Of a stretch of 64,000 bases of DNA, positions 8,674 through 17,139 are shown in pieces. The first letter of the stretch is position 1. Each line of letters starts with the position of its first letter. The translations under genes were made by a program, and so were the position numbers. Origin of the DNA: Streptococcus sp. HMSC072G04 (GTDB lineage Bacteria > Bacillota > Bacilli > Lactobacillales > Streptococcaceae); the NCBI RefSeq assembly GCF_001813295.1, contig NZ_KV812046.1:91588-155587 (forward strand), read 5' to 3'. The notes under the pieces are model-generated. The model saw only the letters and a program-made list of their open reading frames with translations. It was not told the origin of the DNA and made no database searches.

Positions 8674-10039
8674 AACTTGCTATTAACTCCTTTATCAATT
8701 CAATATGGGTGTAATAATCGGCGATTTTCACATTTTCGTCGCCCCCATGATCACGGCTATTGGCATTGCCAATTCCAAAGGCTGCCATCGGCACCTGCAA
8801 AGCCTCAAAGACCGTGTGCATTGGCCCTGTTCCCGCTGTTGTTGGAAGAACAGAAACTCCTTCTCTATAGAAATCTTTGGCCAGCCGTATGACATTTAAA
8901 ATCGATGGGGCACTCATATCACTTCGGTAACTCATTTCACCGAGAGTATAGACCAATTCGACCTGATTATAGCCATTTTTCTTCAATTGCTGCTTGATCT
9001 TTTCTAAGACATCCTTGGGATCCAGTCCAGGAACCAAGCGCACCTCCATCTTGGCACGCGCCTCTGCCGGAAGAATCGTTTTAACACCTTGTCCTTGGTA
9101 ACCAGAGCCAAAACCTTCAATATTCAGGGCTGGTTCAAAATAGAAACGGCGCAGGAATTCTTTTCGGTCTTCCTTCAAGATTGGAAGGGTTAGACCATAG
9201 GTTTCCGCTACATCTTCTGGTCCTTTGTTGGCATATTGCTCGATCAAAGCTAGCTCGCGTTCATTGGGTTCTTGGATCTGATCATAAATCCCATCCACCA
9301 AGATTCGGCCTTCTTTGTCACGAAGACTGGCGATAGCATTTAACAAATACCAAGAAGCAGAGTCTACCACACCGCCATAGCTGGAATGAATATCCACTTC
9401 TGCACTCTTCACCACCATATCAAAGGTGACGATCCCCTTGCTACCACCGGAAATTTCCAACTGACCCTGATTATTTCGTGTGCCTTGTTCCCAGACTAGG
9501 AGGTCTGCCCCACGCAAGTGTTTCTTGTGTTTGGCCAAGTATTTATCCAAGTCAGTCGATGCAGACTCCTCTGCCCCTTCGATGATAAAGGTGATATTGA
9601 CTGGCAAATCGCCACTTTCACGAATGTATTTTCGAAGAGCTGTGAGACGAGCCGTGATATGCCCCTTGTCATCATCAACCCCTCGACCGTACATGGTTCC
9701 ATAATGGACCGATAAGGTGAAGGGGTCTCCCGTCCAAGGTTGGTCTCCATCAGCTGGTACCGTATCATAGTGGTTATAAAAAATGATGGTTTTGGCTTCA
9801 GGATTTGGCGAGAAAAATTTGGCAATCACAAAAGGGGCTGTGTAGCTATCATCAACTTCGACTTTGGCTCCTGCAGCTGTAAAAATTTCCCCCAAATAGT
9901 TGGCCACTTCCTTGAGACCAACTTGTTGGGCAAAGATGGATTTTTTTGAAATCAATGTTCGCAACACTTCAAAATAATGTTGTGCGACCTCATCATTTTC
10001 AAATTTACGGATTTGTTCCGCTTCTGTTGCAAAAGGCAT
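8666..10039 (-). CDS. M20-family metallopeptidase within the methionine operon
   Basis: A 457-residue cytosolic M20/ArgE/DapE-family hydrolase without a signal peptide. Metal-site motifs are visible: [20 protein letters not shown] and EGAEESAS (general-base Glu pair). The size matches dipeptidases such as PepV-like enzymes. It is sandwiched between the MetQ-type lipoprotein and metN and overlaps metN, an arrangement I recall from the pneumococcal SP_0149-SP_0152 region. The context suggests that it frees methionine from an imported peptide or derivative (inference). Confidence 0.88.
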   Translation of the reverse strand: MPFATEAEQIRKFENDEVAQHYFEVLRTLISKKSIFAQQVGLKEVANYLGEIFTAAGAKVEVDDSYTAPFVIAKFFSPNPEAKTIIFYNHYDTVPADGDQPWTGDPFTLSVHYGTMYGRGVDDDKGHITARLTALRKYIRESGDLPVNITFIIEGAEESASTDLDKYLAKHKKHLRGADLLVWEQGTRNNQGQLEISGGSKGIVTFDMVVKSAEVDIHSSYGGVVDSASWYLLNAIASLRDKEGRILVDGIYDQIQEPNERELALIEQYANKGPEDVAETYGLTLPILKEDRKEFLRRFYFEPALNIEGFGSGYQGQGVKTILPAEARAKMEVRLVPGLDPKDVLEKIKQQLKKNGYNQVELVYTLGEMSYRSDMSAPSILNVIRLAKDFYREGVSVLPTTAGTGPMHTVFEALQVPMAAFGIGNANSRDHGGDENVKIADYYTHIELIKELIASYE

Positions 10040-10111
10040 GCATTCCTCCTAATACACGATAAGAGGTAGAGAATTGCTTCTCCACCTCCTTCATACACTT
10101 GAGATCAAATC

Positions 10112-10975
10112 TTAGAAGACTGGTTGGTCCATTCCTTCTGAAGATTCTTCGATCACTTTCTTCACATTGTCTTTGTGATAGGCTTTGATGATTTCTTTGA
10201 TTGCTTTTGCTTTATCAGATTTTTCCCAATCTTTCTTAGCAGCGATCACGTTGTACCATTGTTTTGAGTTGTTGTCTTTCTTTTCAACATAGATAGCTTT
10301 TTTGAAATCAACGCCTGCTTCACGAACGAAGGTATTGTTGATGACTGCAGCATCTACTGATGGAAGAGCAGATGGTGTTTGTGAAGCATCCAATTCAGAA
10401 ATCTTCAAATCTTTTGGATTTTCTTTAATGTTTGACACGTTTGCCAATTGACCATCTTTGGTATCCAATTTAATCAAACCAGCTGATTGCAAGACATACA
10501 AGGCACGGCTTTCATTTGTTGGGTCATTTGGTACAGCGATTGTTCCACCTTTAGGAATTTCTTTAATTGAAGTGTATTTGTTTTTACCGTTTTCTGTACC
10601 AGAGTAAAGACGGATTGGAGCGATGTACGTATCTGCTACTGCAACAAGGGCATTGTCATTTTTAGAGTTCCAGTTATCAAGGAAGTTGTAGTGTTGGAAA
10701 GCATTGATATCCACGCTACCATCTTTTACAGCCACGTTTGGTTGTGAGTAGTCTGTAAATTGAGTGAATTCCAATTTGATTCCTGTTTTAGCGTCATCCA
10801 AGTTCTTTTGAACTTGATCCCAACGAGCTTTTTCAGTGTCGCTCAAAGTCATAACACCCACTTTTACAGTTGTTTCACCATCTTTGCTAGATGATTTTGA
10901 AGAACCACATGCTGCAAGAGCAAATGTTGCGATAGCTGCAAGAGCTGTTAAACCAAGAATTTTTTTCAATTTCAT
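10112..10975 (-). CDS. metQ: Methionine-binding lipoprotein (MetQ/NlpA family)
   Basis: A 287-residue surface lipoprotein with a signal peptide ending in LAAC, Cys23 being the predicted lipidation site. The NlpA-family body contains the expected QFTDYSQPN, INAFQHYNF and VPNDPTNESRAL stretches that line the methionine site in MetQ proteins. It delivers substrate to MetN/MetI and is placed 72 bp upstream of the peptidase gene. The family also includes proteins with other substrates, but the adjacent metNI supports methionine. Confidence 0.93.
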   Translation of the reverse strand: MKLKKILGLTALAAIATFALAACGSSKSSSKDGETTVKVGVMTLSDTEKARWDQVQKNLDDAKTGIKLEFTQFTDYSQPNVAVKDGSVDINAFQHYNFLDNWNSKNDNALVAVADTYIAPIRLYSGTENGKNKYTSIKEIPKGGTIAVPNDPTNESRALYVLQSAGLIKLDTKDGQLANVSNIKENPKDLKISELDASQTPSALPSVDAAVINNTFVREAGVDFKKAIYVEKKDNNSKQWYNVIAAKKDWEKSDKAKAIKEIIKAYHKDNVKKVIEESSEGMDQPVF

Positions 10976-10999
10976 TTTGAAGTCTCCTTTAATTAAATA

Positions 11000-11827
11000 T
11001 TATTCTTTAATATCTTTTGCTTCTGGTAGATAAACTCCACCAAAGTATTTTTTAGACAGTTTTTCAAGGGTTCCATTGTCATAGAGTTCCTTGATACGTT
11101 TGTTGACAAATTTTTGAAGATCTTTATCTTCTTTTGCAATAATTGGATACACATAAGGTTGTTGGTCGCTTGGAAGCTCGATAACCTTCAAGTTGTCATA
11201 GCCTTGATCACGAATGATAGTATCTACTGAGATCCGTTCGAAGATCTTGTAATCTGTACGACCATCCGCTAGATTAGCCATGATGGTTTGAATGGTTCCA
11301 TCTGTGTATTGCAAGTCAGTTGGATTATCTGAATGTTTTTTATTGTAATCTTCTAATTGTTTAGCAGTTGATGTTCCTTGAACAACTTCTGTTTTCTTAC
11401 CACCAATGTCATCCAAAGATTTAATAGAAGAATCTTTTGGTACGACCAATACTAATGGATTGCGAGCATATGGATTTGGATAGAGGTATTTTTCTTCCCG
11501 CTCTTTTGAGTAACTAATGTTGTTGGCACCGATTTGGAAACGGTCACTATCTAAGCCAGCAAAGACTGAAGACCACTCTGTTTTGTTAAAGTTTACTTCA
11601 TATTTGTCTGAACCTTTGAAGATTTCACGCAAAACTTCGATTTCATAACCGGTTAGCTTGCCGTCTTTTTCTTCGTAAGAGAATGGTTTTGTTGTTCCAA
11701 CAGTCCCAACTTCAATGGTTTTCTTCCCACTGGCTGATTTACCAGATGAACATGCTACTAAAGCACTGGTTGCAAGGACTGCAACTAATCCTAAAGCAGA
11801 GTATTTAATGATTTTTTTTAGATTCAT
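11000..11827 (-). CDS. Amino-acid ABC transporter substrate-binding lipoprotein
   Basis: A 275-residue lipoprotein with lipobox LVAC (Cys26), followed by a bacterial extracellular solute-binding family 3 domain. The canonical opening [18 protein letters not shown] and the hinge around [14 protein letters not shown] are present. It resembles the pneumococcal SP_0148-type protein and cystine/polar amino-acid binders. No matching permease or ATPase accompanies it, so it either shares MetNI or uses another transporter. It has its own candidate promoter at 11864-11892, upstream of metQ. Confidence 0.88.
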   Translation of the reverse strand: MNLKKIIKYSALGLVAVLATSALVACSSGKSASGKKTIEVGTVGTTKPFSYEEKDGKLTGYEIEVLREIFKGSDKYEVNFNKTEWSSVFAGLDSDRFQIGANNISYSKEREEKYLYPNPYARNPLVLVVPKDSSIKSLDDIGGKKTEVVQGTSTAKQLEDYNKKHSDNPTDLQYTDGTIQTIMANLADGRTDYKIFERISVDTIIRDQGYDNLKVIELPSDQQPYVYPIIAKEDKDLQKFVNKRIKELYDNGTLEKLSKKYFGGVYLPEAKDIKE

Positions 11828-11863
11828 AGGATCTCCTTATTCGTTTCAGGCACATAAAACACC

Positions 11864-11892
11864 ATTCTAAAAGTATTTTTTTATTTTATCAA
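11864..11892 (-). promoter_or_regulatory. Internal promoter of the methionine region
   Basis: On the minus strand, -35 TTGATA (11887-11892), a 17-bp spacer and -10 TAGAAT (11864-11869), in the 120-bp gap before the family 3 lipoprotein gene. Confidence 0.5.
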
Positions 11893-11947
11893 AAAAGCAT
11901 TTACTTGCCTAATATATATTTTTTATGGAGGTGATAGTTTTTCTTTA

Positions 11948-13093
11948 TCACACTTCTTTGGCTTTAAAATACCGCAATAAAGCTTGCGCATTTTCAACAT
12001 AATAGGGAACCGATACCTCAAAGGCTGCATCATCGATGGTCATGTGATCATGATGGAGGTCTGGCGCATCCGGCTCTCCATTTGAACCGATAAAGGCAAA
12101 GACTCCAGGAATTCGTTCTTGGTAAAAGGCAAAGTCTTCTCCAGCTGTAGAAGGATTTGCTGGAATCACTTCAGCCAAGCCTTGTGAAGCTTCCCAAACC
12201 ACTTTCGTCAATTCCTCATCATTAAAGGTAACGGGCGGTGTCACACCCCACTCAAAAGCCACATCTACTTCCAGACTTTCTGCAATGTGTCGAATGATGG
12301 AAATAAAATGTGCCTTCAAGTCTCTTTGCACACTTGGATTAAAGGAACGAATGGTCCCTTCAAAATAGCCTGATTTTGGGAGCACATTCCAAGTTGAGCC
12401 CACATCCAGGTGCGTAATGGACAAAACAGCTGTTTCAAAGGGAGAAACGGTCCGTGAAATTAATAATTGTACATTCTGAACCATGGTTGTGACGGCCGTT
12501 ACAGTGTCAACTCCCAAATCTGGTCTTGCAGCATGGCTACTAACCCCTGTCACAGTAACCTTGAATTTCTCAACCCCTGCCATCATAGCTCCAGCATTCA
12601 AGGCAAGTTGCCCTGCTTTTAGCTGAGGAATGTTGTGAAAACCAATAATTCCTTGAACATCCTCCAACAGTCCTGTTGCCAAAACGTCAGAAGCACCTTC
12701 TGAGATTTCTTCTGCTGGCTGAAAGATCAAGCGTACGGTTCCTTCAAGCTGGTCTTCTTTTTCCTTGAGAAGAGCTGCTGCTCCTAGAAGACTGGTTTGA
12801 TGAAAATCATGGCCACATGCATGCATGACTCCTGGATTCTGACTTTGGTAGGGAAGATTTGTTTGTTCCAAAATTGGAAGGGCATCGATATCTGCTCGAA
12901 GTGCCACCACCGGTTGGCCGGACCCAATTTCTGCAATCAGACCAGTTTTCAATCCACTCTCTAAAATACGAATCCCCAACTCTTCTAAACGCTCCTTTAG
13001 AAAGGCGGTTGTCTGGTATTCTTGACCAGACAATTCCGGGTGTTGGTGGATATAGTGGCGAATCTCTGCTAACTCTTCATAAGAAAAAGACAC
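11948..13093 (-). CDS. M20-family amidohydrolase (hippurate/N-acyl amino acid type)
   Basis: A 381-residue cytosolic enzyme of the M20D amidohydrolase group, whose members deacylate N-acyl amino acids (hippurate hydrolase, N-acetyldiaminopimelate deacetylase, IAA-amino acid hydrolase). Metal ligands are seen in MHACGHDFHQTS, FQPAEE and near the C-terminal LHHDHM. The start is a GTG at 13093 with AAGGAG upstream. It is the first gene behind a MET-box, and the rest of the methionine uptake operon follows on the same strand. An N-acyl-methionine substrate is an attractive but untested inference. Confidence 0.85.
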   Translation of the reverse strand: MSFSYEELAEIRHYIHQHPELSGQEYQTTAFLKERLEELGIRILESGLKTGLIAEIGSGQPVVALRADIDALPILEQTNLPYQSQNPGVMHACGHDFHQTSLLGAAALLKEKEDQLEGTVRLIFQPAEEISEGASDVLATGLLEDVQGIIGFHNIPQLKAGQLALNAGAMMAGVEKFKVTVTGVSSHAARPDLGVDTVTAVTTMVQNVQLLISRTVSPFETAVLSITHLDVGSTWNVLPKSGYFEGTIRSFNPSVQRDLKAHFISIIRHIAESLEVDVAFEWGVTPPVTFNDEELTKVVWEASQGLAEVIPANPSTAGEDFAFYQERIPGVFAFIGSNGEPDAPDLHHDHMTIDDAAFEVSVPYYVENAQALLRYFKAKEV

Positions 13094-13123
13094 AAGCCTT
13101 CATCTCCTTTCAAACTTAAAATT

Positions 13124-13153
13124 ATTTTATCACTAATAGGTGTTTCCGTCTAA
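13124..13153 (-). promoter_or_regulatory. Promoter of the M20 amidohydrolase gene
   Basis: On the minus strand, -35 TTAGAC (13148-13153), an 18-bp spacer and -10 TAAAAT (13124-13129). The MET-box lies 22 bp further upstream, a position suited to a LysR-type activator. Confidence 0.45.
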
Positions 13154-13174
13154 TTCCTGTTTCTTGGGATTTGA

Positions 13175-13191
13175 TATAGTTTCAAACTATA
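13175..13191. promoter_or_regulatory. MET-box (MetR/MtaR operator)
   Basis: A perfect 17-bp palindrome, TATAGTTTCAAACTATA. It matches the MET-box described by comparative genomics for the LysR-type methionine regulator of streptococci (TATAGTTT-n-AAACTATA). It lies upstream of the amidohydrolase at the head of the methionine region and directly beside the terminator of the preceding gene. Confidence 0.85.
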
Positions 13192-13193
13192 GA

Positions 13194-13228
13194 TAAAAAC
13201 ACTCCTAGATTCATGTCCTAGGAGTGCC
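13194..13228 (-). terminator. Terminator of the DUF5105-like lipoprotein gene
   Basis: On the minus strand CACTCCTAG...CTAGGAGTG is a perfect 9-bp stem followed by TTTTTATC. Confidence 0.85.
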
Positions 13229-13238
13229 AACTTCAGCA

Positions 13239-14327
13239 TTAAGAAAGATTTCCCTCGAATTTTTCCATAAAGCTATCACTATTATAGGCTTTTTCTACTT
13301 CCCATTTGCCATCTTTCTTAACAAAGGTCAACTGGTAGTCGTATCGATCCGGCGTCGTCAAGGGACGATCTGCAAGAGAAGCCATCATTTCCTCTCTATA
13401 GGCTTTGTTTTGAGCCTGGTTCGCTTCGATGATACCTGGATAGTCTTTTCGATGTTCCTGATAGAAGGTCTGCATGTGGTTTAAGATCGTCTTTTCCATG
13501 CTGACCGTCTCAGGATTCAAGCTAATAACTACCTTGTCTGGGAAGTATTGTTTGACCTTATAGGTTAATTTCGCACGCTTAGCATTTTCTTTTTCATAAG
13601 CATCGATAAACTGGGTCACTTCTTCTTCAGGGAATTGGTAATCATGCAATTGACGAGTAAAATCAGCCGCAAATTTCGCACGGAAATCACTGCGTTCCTT
13701 TTTCAAATCAGTTCCCAAAACAAAAGCGTCATCCTTTTTGACCTTTCGTTGGCCACTGAAGTAAACTTGATTGATGTATTCATCTGCTAGAATTGTGGAA
13801 GCTTCCACCTTATCCTCATACTGAGAAGAATCCACCGCAAATTTTAAAGGCTTGGATTTTTTATCAGAGCTATAAGTTTTTCGTTCATACTGCACTTCGT
13901 ACTTCTTGCCTTTTTCGACTGGAAAAACGATATAGCCGGTTAATTTTTTATCCTGGGCCAACTGATCACTCTTGAGCAGTTGGAAGGCTTCACTGTGGTC
14001 ATAAATTCCTGACTGCAATTTGACCTTGTTATTATCCGCATCGTAAATGGTGATATCTGAATCTGACACGTTGATAGATTCTTTGGCAACATTTTTAAAT
14101 TCTAATTGAAGGGCCAAATAAGTGCCGTCTTCTGAGTCATTGAGGACAGGTGGTTTGATGTATTGCCCTCCTTTTAAACTCACCTCGACTTGACCGTCAG
14201 ATGCAGAGCTTTTCGCTGCTTTTTCTGTCTTTGCTTGCTGCGAATTGGTCTTTTGAGCACCAGTCCCACAAGCCGCTAAACTCAAAGTCGCCACAGCAAA
14301 TAGGGCCCATTTAAAAATCTTTTTCAT
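13239..14327 (-). CDS. DUF5105-like lipoprotein
   Basis: A 362-residue predicted lipoprotein with signal peptide and lipobox LAAC (Cys20), a Ser/Ala/Lys-rich linker to about residue 45, and then a beta-rich domain of the DUF4352/telomeric-repeat-factor-like type (LALQLEFKNVAKESINVSDSD). The C-terminal half is alpha-helical and resembles DUF5105. Of two in-frame ATGs, AAGGAG is in contact with the first (14333) but 6 nt from the second, so 14327 is chosen. Its surface role is unknown. Confidence 0.75.
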   Translation of the reverse strand: MKKIFKWALFAVATLSLAACGTGAQKTNSQQAKTEKAAKSSASDGQVEVSLKGGQYIKPPVLNDSEDGTYLALQLEFKNVAKESINVSDSDITIYDADNNKVKLQSGIYDHSEAFQLLKSDQLAQDKKLTGYIVFPVEKGKKYEVQYERKTYSSDKKSKPLKFAVDSSQYEDKVEASTILADEYINQVYFSGQRKVKKDDAFVLGTDLKKERSDFRAKFAADFTRQLHDYQFPEEEVTQFIDAYEKENAKRAKLTYKVKQYFPDKVVISLNPETVSMEKTILNHMQTFYQEHRKDYPGIIEANQAQNKAYREEMMASLADRPLTTPDRYDYQLTFVKKDGKWEVEKAYNSDSFMEKFEGNLS

Positions 14328-14414
14328 CCTCATCTCCTTAAAAAAAGTTTTTTTCTATTCTAACATCTTTTTCTAGCTATGTATACGCTATATAGTGATA
14401 ACTCTCCCCTATCA

Positions 14415-14446
14415 TAAAAAGGCCAAGACTTTCGTCTCAACCTTTT
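14415..14446 (-). terminator. Terminator of the DMT transporter gene
   Basis: On the minus strand AAAAGG-ttg-AGAC-gaaa-GTCT-tgg-CCTTTTT forms a stem with a T tail. Confidence 0.6.
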
Positions 14447-14471
14447 AACTGAAAAATAATTGATCTTGGTT

Positions 14472-15383
14472 TTACAAGATTCCTTTTTCTTTTTGAATCA
14501 TGAGATCCTTGAGGGAAATCAAGAGGACCGCAAGGAGGATCATAGCCATCCCTATAAAATCAATGGCAAAGAAATGTTCATTCATAATGGCAAAAGCAAA
14601 GAATACAGCTGAAATAGGCTCAATAGCTGCAAGAAGGCTACCTTTGACCGGTCCAATCAGAGTTGTCCCTTTCAAAAAGACCGTATAGGCAAATATGGTC
14701 CCAATCACCACTAAGCCAACTAAGCCCATTAGATTATCCATGCTATATTGGCCATGAAAAAGTCTTCTTCCTGTGAAGGGAATCATCACAAGTCCTGGAA
14801 TGAGCATACCGATACCAATCACCAACATACTTCCCCATTTTTGAATTAACTGAATAGGCAGAATGATGTAGAGGGCATAGGCAAAGGCAGAAACAAGTCC
14901 CCAAGCTAGCCCTTTAGGAGTGATTGCCAATTGATTGAGTTGACCATGGGTTGCAATGAGAAAGGTCCCTGCGATGGCTAAGATCATCGAAAAGATTTCA
15001 GATACCGTAGGAGCTACCCGGTCCTTAACACAAGAATAGGCCAAAACTCCAATGGGACAGAGATATTGCAAAACAGTTGCAGTACCTGCATTAGTCGCAT
15101 CAATCGCTTCTAGATAAGTCAATTGGGTCATTAACAACCCTAAAAAAGCAAATAAGAACAAGGAAAGGTAGGACGAGCGGTCTGTTAGAAAGGCCTTTAC
15201 TTTTTCCTGGTCCGCTAGATATGCAAGAAGCAGTAGTACAGCTCCTGAAAACACTAAACGAATCGTTGTCAAACCGATTGCTGTAAATCCATGAGCCATC
15301 AGGTACTGGCCACAGGCTCCTGACAAGCCCCAAGCGATCCCAGCAATCAAGGTCATGAGCGTCCCCTTCATCGTCTTTGACAT
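14472..15383 (-). CDS. EamA-type drug/metabolite transporter
   Basis: A 303-residue membrane protein with ten predicted helices, made of two EamA repeats: the first starts around LIAGIAWGLSG, the second around GLAWGLVSAFAYALYII. Such DMT-superfamily exporters move amino acids or metabolites out of the cell. The C-terminal GPVKGSLLAAIEPISAVFFA segment is the typical second-repeat signature. GGGAGG precedes the ATG. It is monocistronic, and the substrate is not predictable. Confidence 0.85.
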   Translation of the reverse strand: MSKTMKGTLMTLIAGIAWGLSGACGQYLMAHGFTAIGLTTIRLVFSGAVLLLLAYLADQEKVKAFLTDRSSYLSLFLFAFLGLLMTQLTYLEAIDATNAGTATVLQYLCPIGVLAYSCVKDRVAPTVSEIFSMILAIAGTFLIATHGQLNQLAITPKGLAWGLVSAFAYALYIILPIQLIQKWGSMLVIGIGMLIPGLVMIPFTGRRLFHGQYSMDNLMGLVGLVVIGTIFAYTVFLKGTTLIGPVKGSLLAAIEPISAVFFAFAIMNEHFFAIDFIGMAMILLAVLLISLKDLMIQKEKGIL

Positions 15384-15422
15384 AGTTCCCTCCCAAATCT
15401 GTTTCTTACTTTTATTGTATCA

Positions 15423-15452
15423 CAAAAGGCCGAAACTACACGTTTCAGCCTT
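15423..15452 (-). terminator. Terminator of the butanediol dehydrogenase gene
   Basis: On the minus strand AAGGCTGAAAC-gtgta-GTTTCGGCCTT is followed by TTG, a strong stem with a short T run. Confidence 0.7.
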
Positions 15453-15478
15453 GCTTTATTTTATATAAGTTTATTAGC

Positions 15479-16522
15479 TTATTCAGGTTGAACCAAGATC
15501 TTGATTTGGGATTTATCTTGTGTTAATTCAACAAATCCTTCTTCAACGATATTTTCCAATTTAATTTTCTTGGTAACCAATTTCTCAGCAGAGAAGTAAC
15601 CTTGTTCCATCAATTCCAAGACTTTAGGGAAGATGTGGCGGTAGGCAATAATTCCTTTGAGGGATTTTTCTTGAATAGCGAATTCATTTGGATTGATGCT
15701 AGCTTCACGTTCCCAGATAGATACAACCATACATTCCCCAGCTTTATGAACTGCTGCAAGGGCTTGGCCTAAAACAACTGGAACTCCAGTAACTTCATAA
15801 GAAACATCTGCTCCACCACCTGTTAAACGATGGATGGCTTCTACAATTGTTTCTCCTTCTTCTGGACGAACAACGATCGCTCCCAATTCTTCTGCTTTGG
15901 CTTGGCGTTCAGGAGACAATTCAACCGCATAGATTTTTGATGCTCCTGCTGCACGAAGGGCTTCAACAATCAAAAGACCAATTGGGCCCAAACCAAAGAT
16001 AACAGCTGTATCTCCAGTTTTCAAAGCAGATTGACGAACGGCATACACAGCAACCGCAGCAGGTTCTGTAAGAGCGGCTTGTTCATAGCTCAAGCTATCT
16101 GGAATCACATGGACAAGATCACCATCAAGAACACAATATTTAGCAAAACCACCATCTGCAGCGAGTCCGACAAAGTTCAAGTTTGGATCTAGGTTATAAT
16201 CACCAATTAAGTTGTGCTCTGCAAGAATTGGTTCGATAGTGACACGATCGCCAACTTTGACACGAGTCACATCACTTCCGACTTCTACAATTTCACCAGA
16301 GAATTCATGTCCCAAAGTAACCGGTGCTTTTTGACCAGAATACACATGTTCTTCAGTTGGAATGAAGATCGGTCCATCCAAATATTCATGCAAGTCCGTA
16401 CCACAGATCCCTGTGAACTTAACTGCCACTTTTACTTGATGTGGTTGTACTTCAGGTACTTCCACTTCTTCGATACGAACGTCTTTTGCTGCATGCCAGC
16501 GAGCTGCTTTCATAGTAGCCAT
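15479..16522 (-). CDS. 2,3-butanediol dehydrogenase-like zinc alcohol dehydrogenase
   Basis: A 347-residue medium-chain dehydrogenase. Catalytic zinc ligands are in GICGTDLHEY and GHEFSGE (Cys, His, Glu), and the NAD site is GLGPIGLL. It resembles (R,R)-butanediol/sorbitol dehydrogenases of lactic acid bacteria, which reduce acetoin. The loop that normally carries four structural-zinc cysteines (after VTIEPI) contains none here. The start at 16522 has AAGGAG 8 nt upstream. A cre-like site at 16583-16597 suggests CcpA control, in keeping with a role in pyruvate overflow. Confidence 0.85.
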   Translation of the reverse strand: MATMKAARWHAAKDVRIEEVEVPEVQPHQVKVAVKFTGICGTDLHEYLDGPIFIPTEEHVYSGQKAPVTLGHEFSGEIVEVGSDVTRVKVGDRVTIEPILAEHNLIGDYNLDPNLNFVGLAADGGFAKYCVLDGDLVHVIPDSLSYEQAALTEPAAVAVYAVRQSALKTGDTAVIFGLGPIGLLIVEALRAAGASKIYAVELSPERQAKAEELGAIVVRPEEGETIVEAIHRLTGGGADVSYEVTGVPVVLGQALAAVHKAGECMVVSIWEREASINPNEFAIQEKSLKGIIAYRHIFPKVLELMEQGYFSAEKLVTKKIKLENIVEEGFVELTQDKSQIKILVQPE

Positions 16523-16582
16523 ATGATGATCTCCTTGTTTTCACCTTTTTTGTTTTCTTTTCAGGAAACTTTATATTTAAAA

Positions 16583-16597
16583 TTGTAAACGTTTTCC
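16583..16597. promoter_or_regulatory. Catabolite-responsive element (cre) upstream of the dehydrogenase
   Basis: TTGTAAACGTTTTCC matches the CcpA consensus (TGWAANCGNTNWCA) around a central ACGT, 60 bp upstream of the butanediol dehydrogenase start. Confidence 0.6.
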
Positions 16598-16625
16598 TTT
16601 TGTTTGTCAAGGAAAAACTGAAGAT

Positions 16626-16652
16626 GAAAAAGAGCAGCCCTTTGACTGCTCC
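16626..16652 (-). terminator. Terminator of the 127-residue membrane protein gene
   Basis: On the minus strand GGAGCAG-tcaaaggg-CTGCTCTTTTTC is a clear hairpin with a T tail. Confidence 0.8.
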
Positions 16653-16655
16653 TTC

Positions 16656-17039
16656 TTATTTCTTCTTGATCCGAGAAGATTCCAATCTCCACCCAACAAT
16701 CCAACCAAGGACTAGGAGATAATTTTCAAGCGCACCGATCCCATTGACCGGCAGATGATAGTGAAAATAACTGAAGAGATGATTAGTACCGATCCCAAGC
16801 CCACCTAGGATCAAAGCCAATAGAACCGTTCGAAGATAAAACCAATCGTATTTGAGATTGACAGCAATCAGGATCACAAGGACCGCCACATTCCAAATCC
16901 CAATCTCCCGTTGCCAACCGACAGAAATACCATATCCCGAATGACTTCCCATATAGGATGGAAAGAATAGCTGGAAGATAATCGCTCCAGTCATGGCAAT
17001 GATAACTAGGACAAATAAGACTCTTAAAAATTTGTTCAT
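16656..17039 (-). CDS. Small membrane protein of unknown function
   Basis: A 127-residue protein with four hydrophobic helices, a central WQREIGIWNVAV stretch and a basic C-terminus (SSRIKKK). It is preceded by TTAGGAGGAG and followed by its own terminator, so it is a real monocistronic gene. I recognise no family with confidence. The layout of charged ends and glycine-rich third helix is seen in small DoxX-like or DUF6790-like proteins, but this is only an impression. Confidence 0.6.
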   Translation of the reverse strand: MNKFLRVLFVLVIIAMTGAIIFQLFFPSYMGSHSGYGISVGWQREIGIWNVAVLVILIAVNLKYDWFYLRTVLLALILGGLGIGTNHLFSYFHYHLPVNGIGALENYLLVLGWIVGWRLESSRIKKK

Positions 17040-17105
17040 GTAACTCCTCCTAATGTCAGTTGATATGTAATGATCTTTCCTATTCTAACACAATTTTATG
17101 GATAG

Positions 17106-17135
17106 TAAAAACCAACCTCTCGGCTGGTTTTTTTC
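17106..17135 (-). terminator. Terminator of gatCAB
   Basis: On the minus strand AACCAGCC-gaga-GGTTGGTTTTTAC, immediately after the gatB stop. The complement also carries a T run, so it may act in both directions. Confidence 0.8.
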
Positions 17136-17139
17136 TCTA

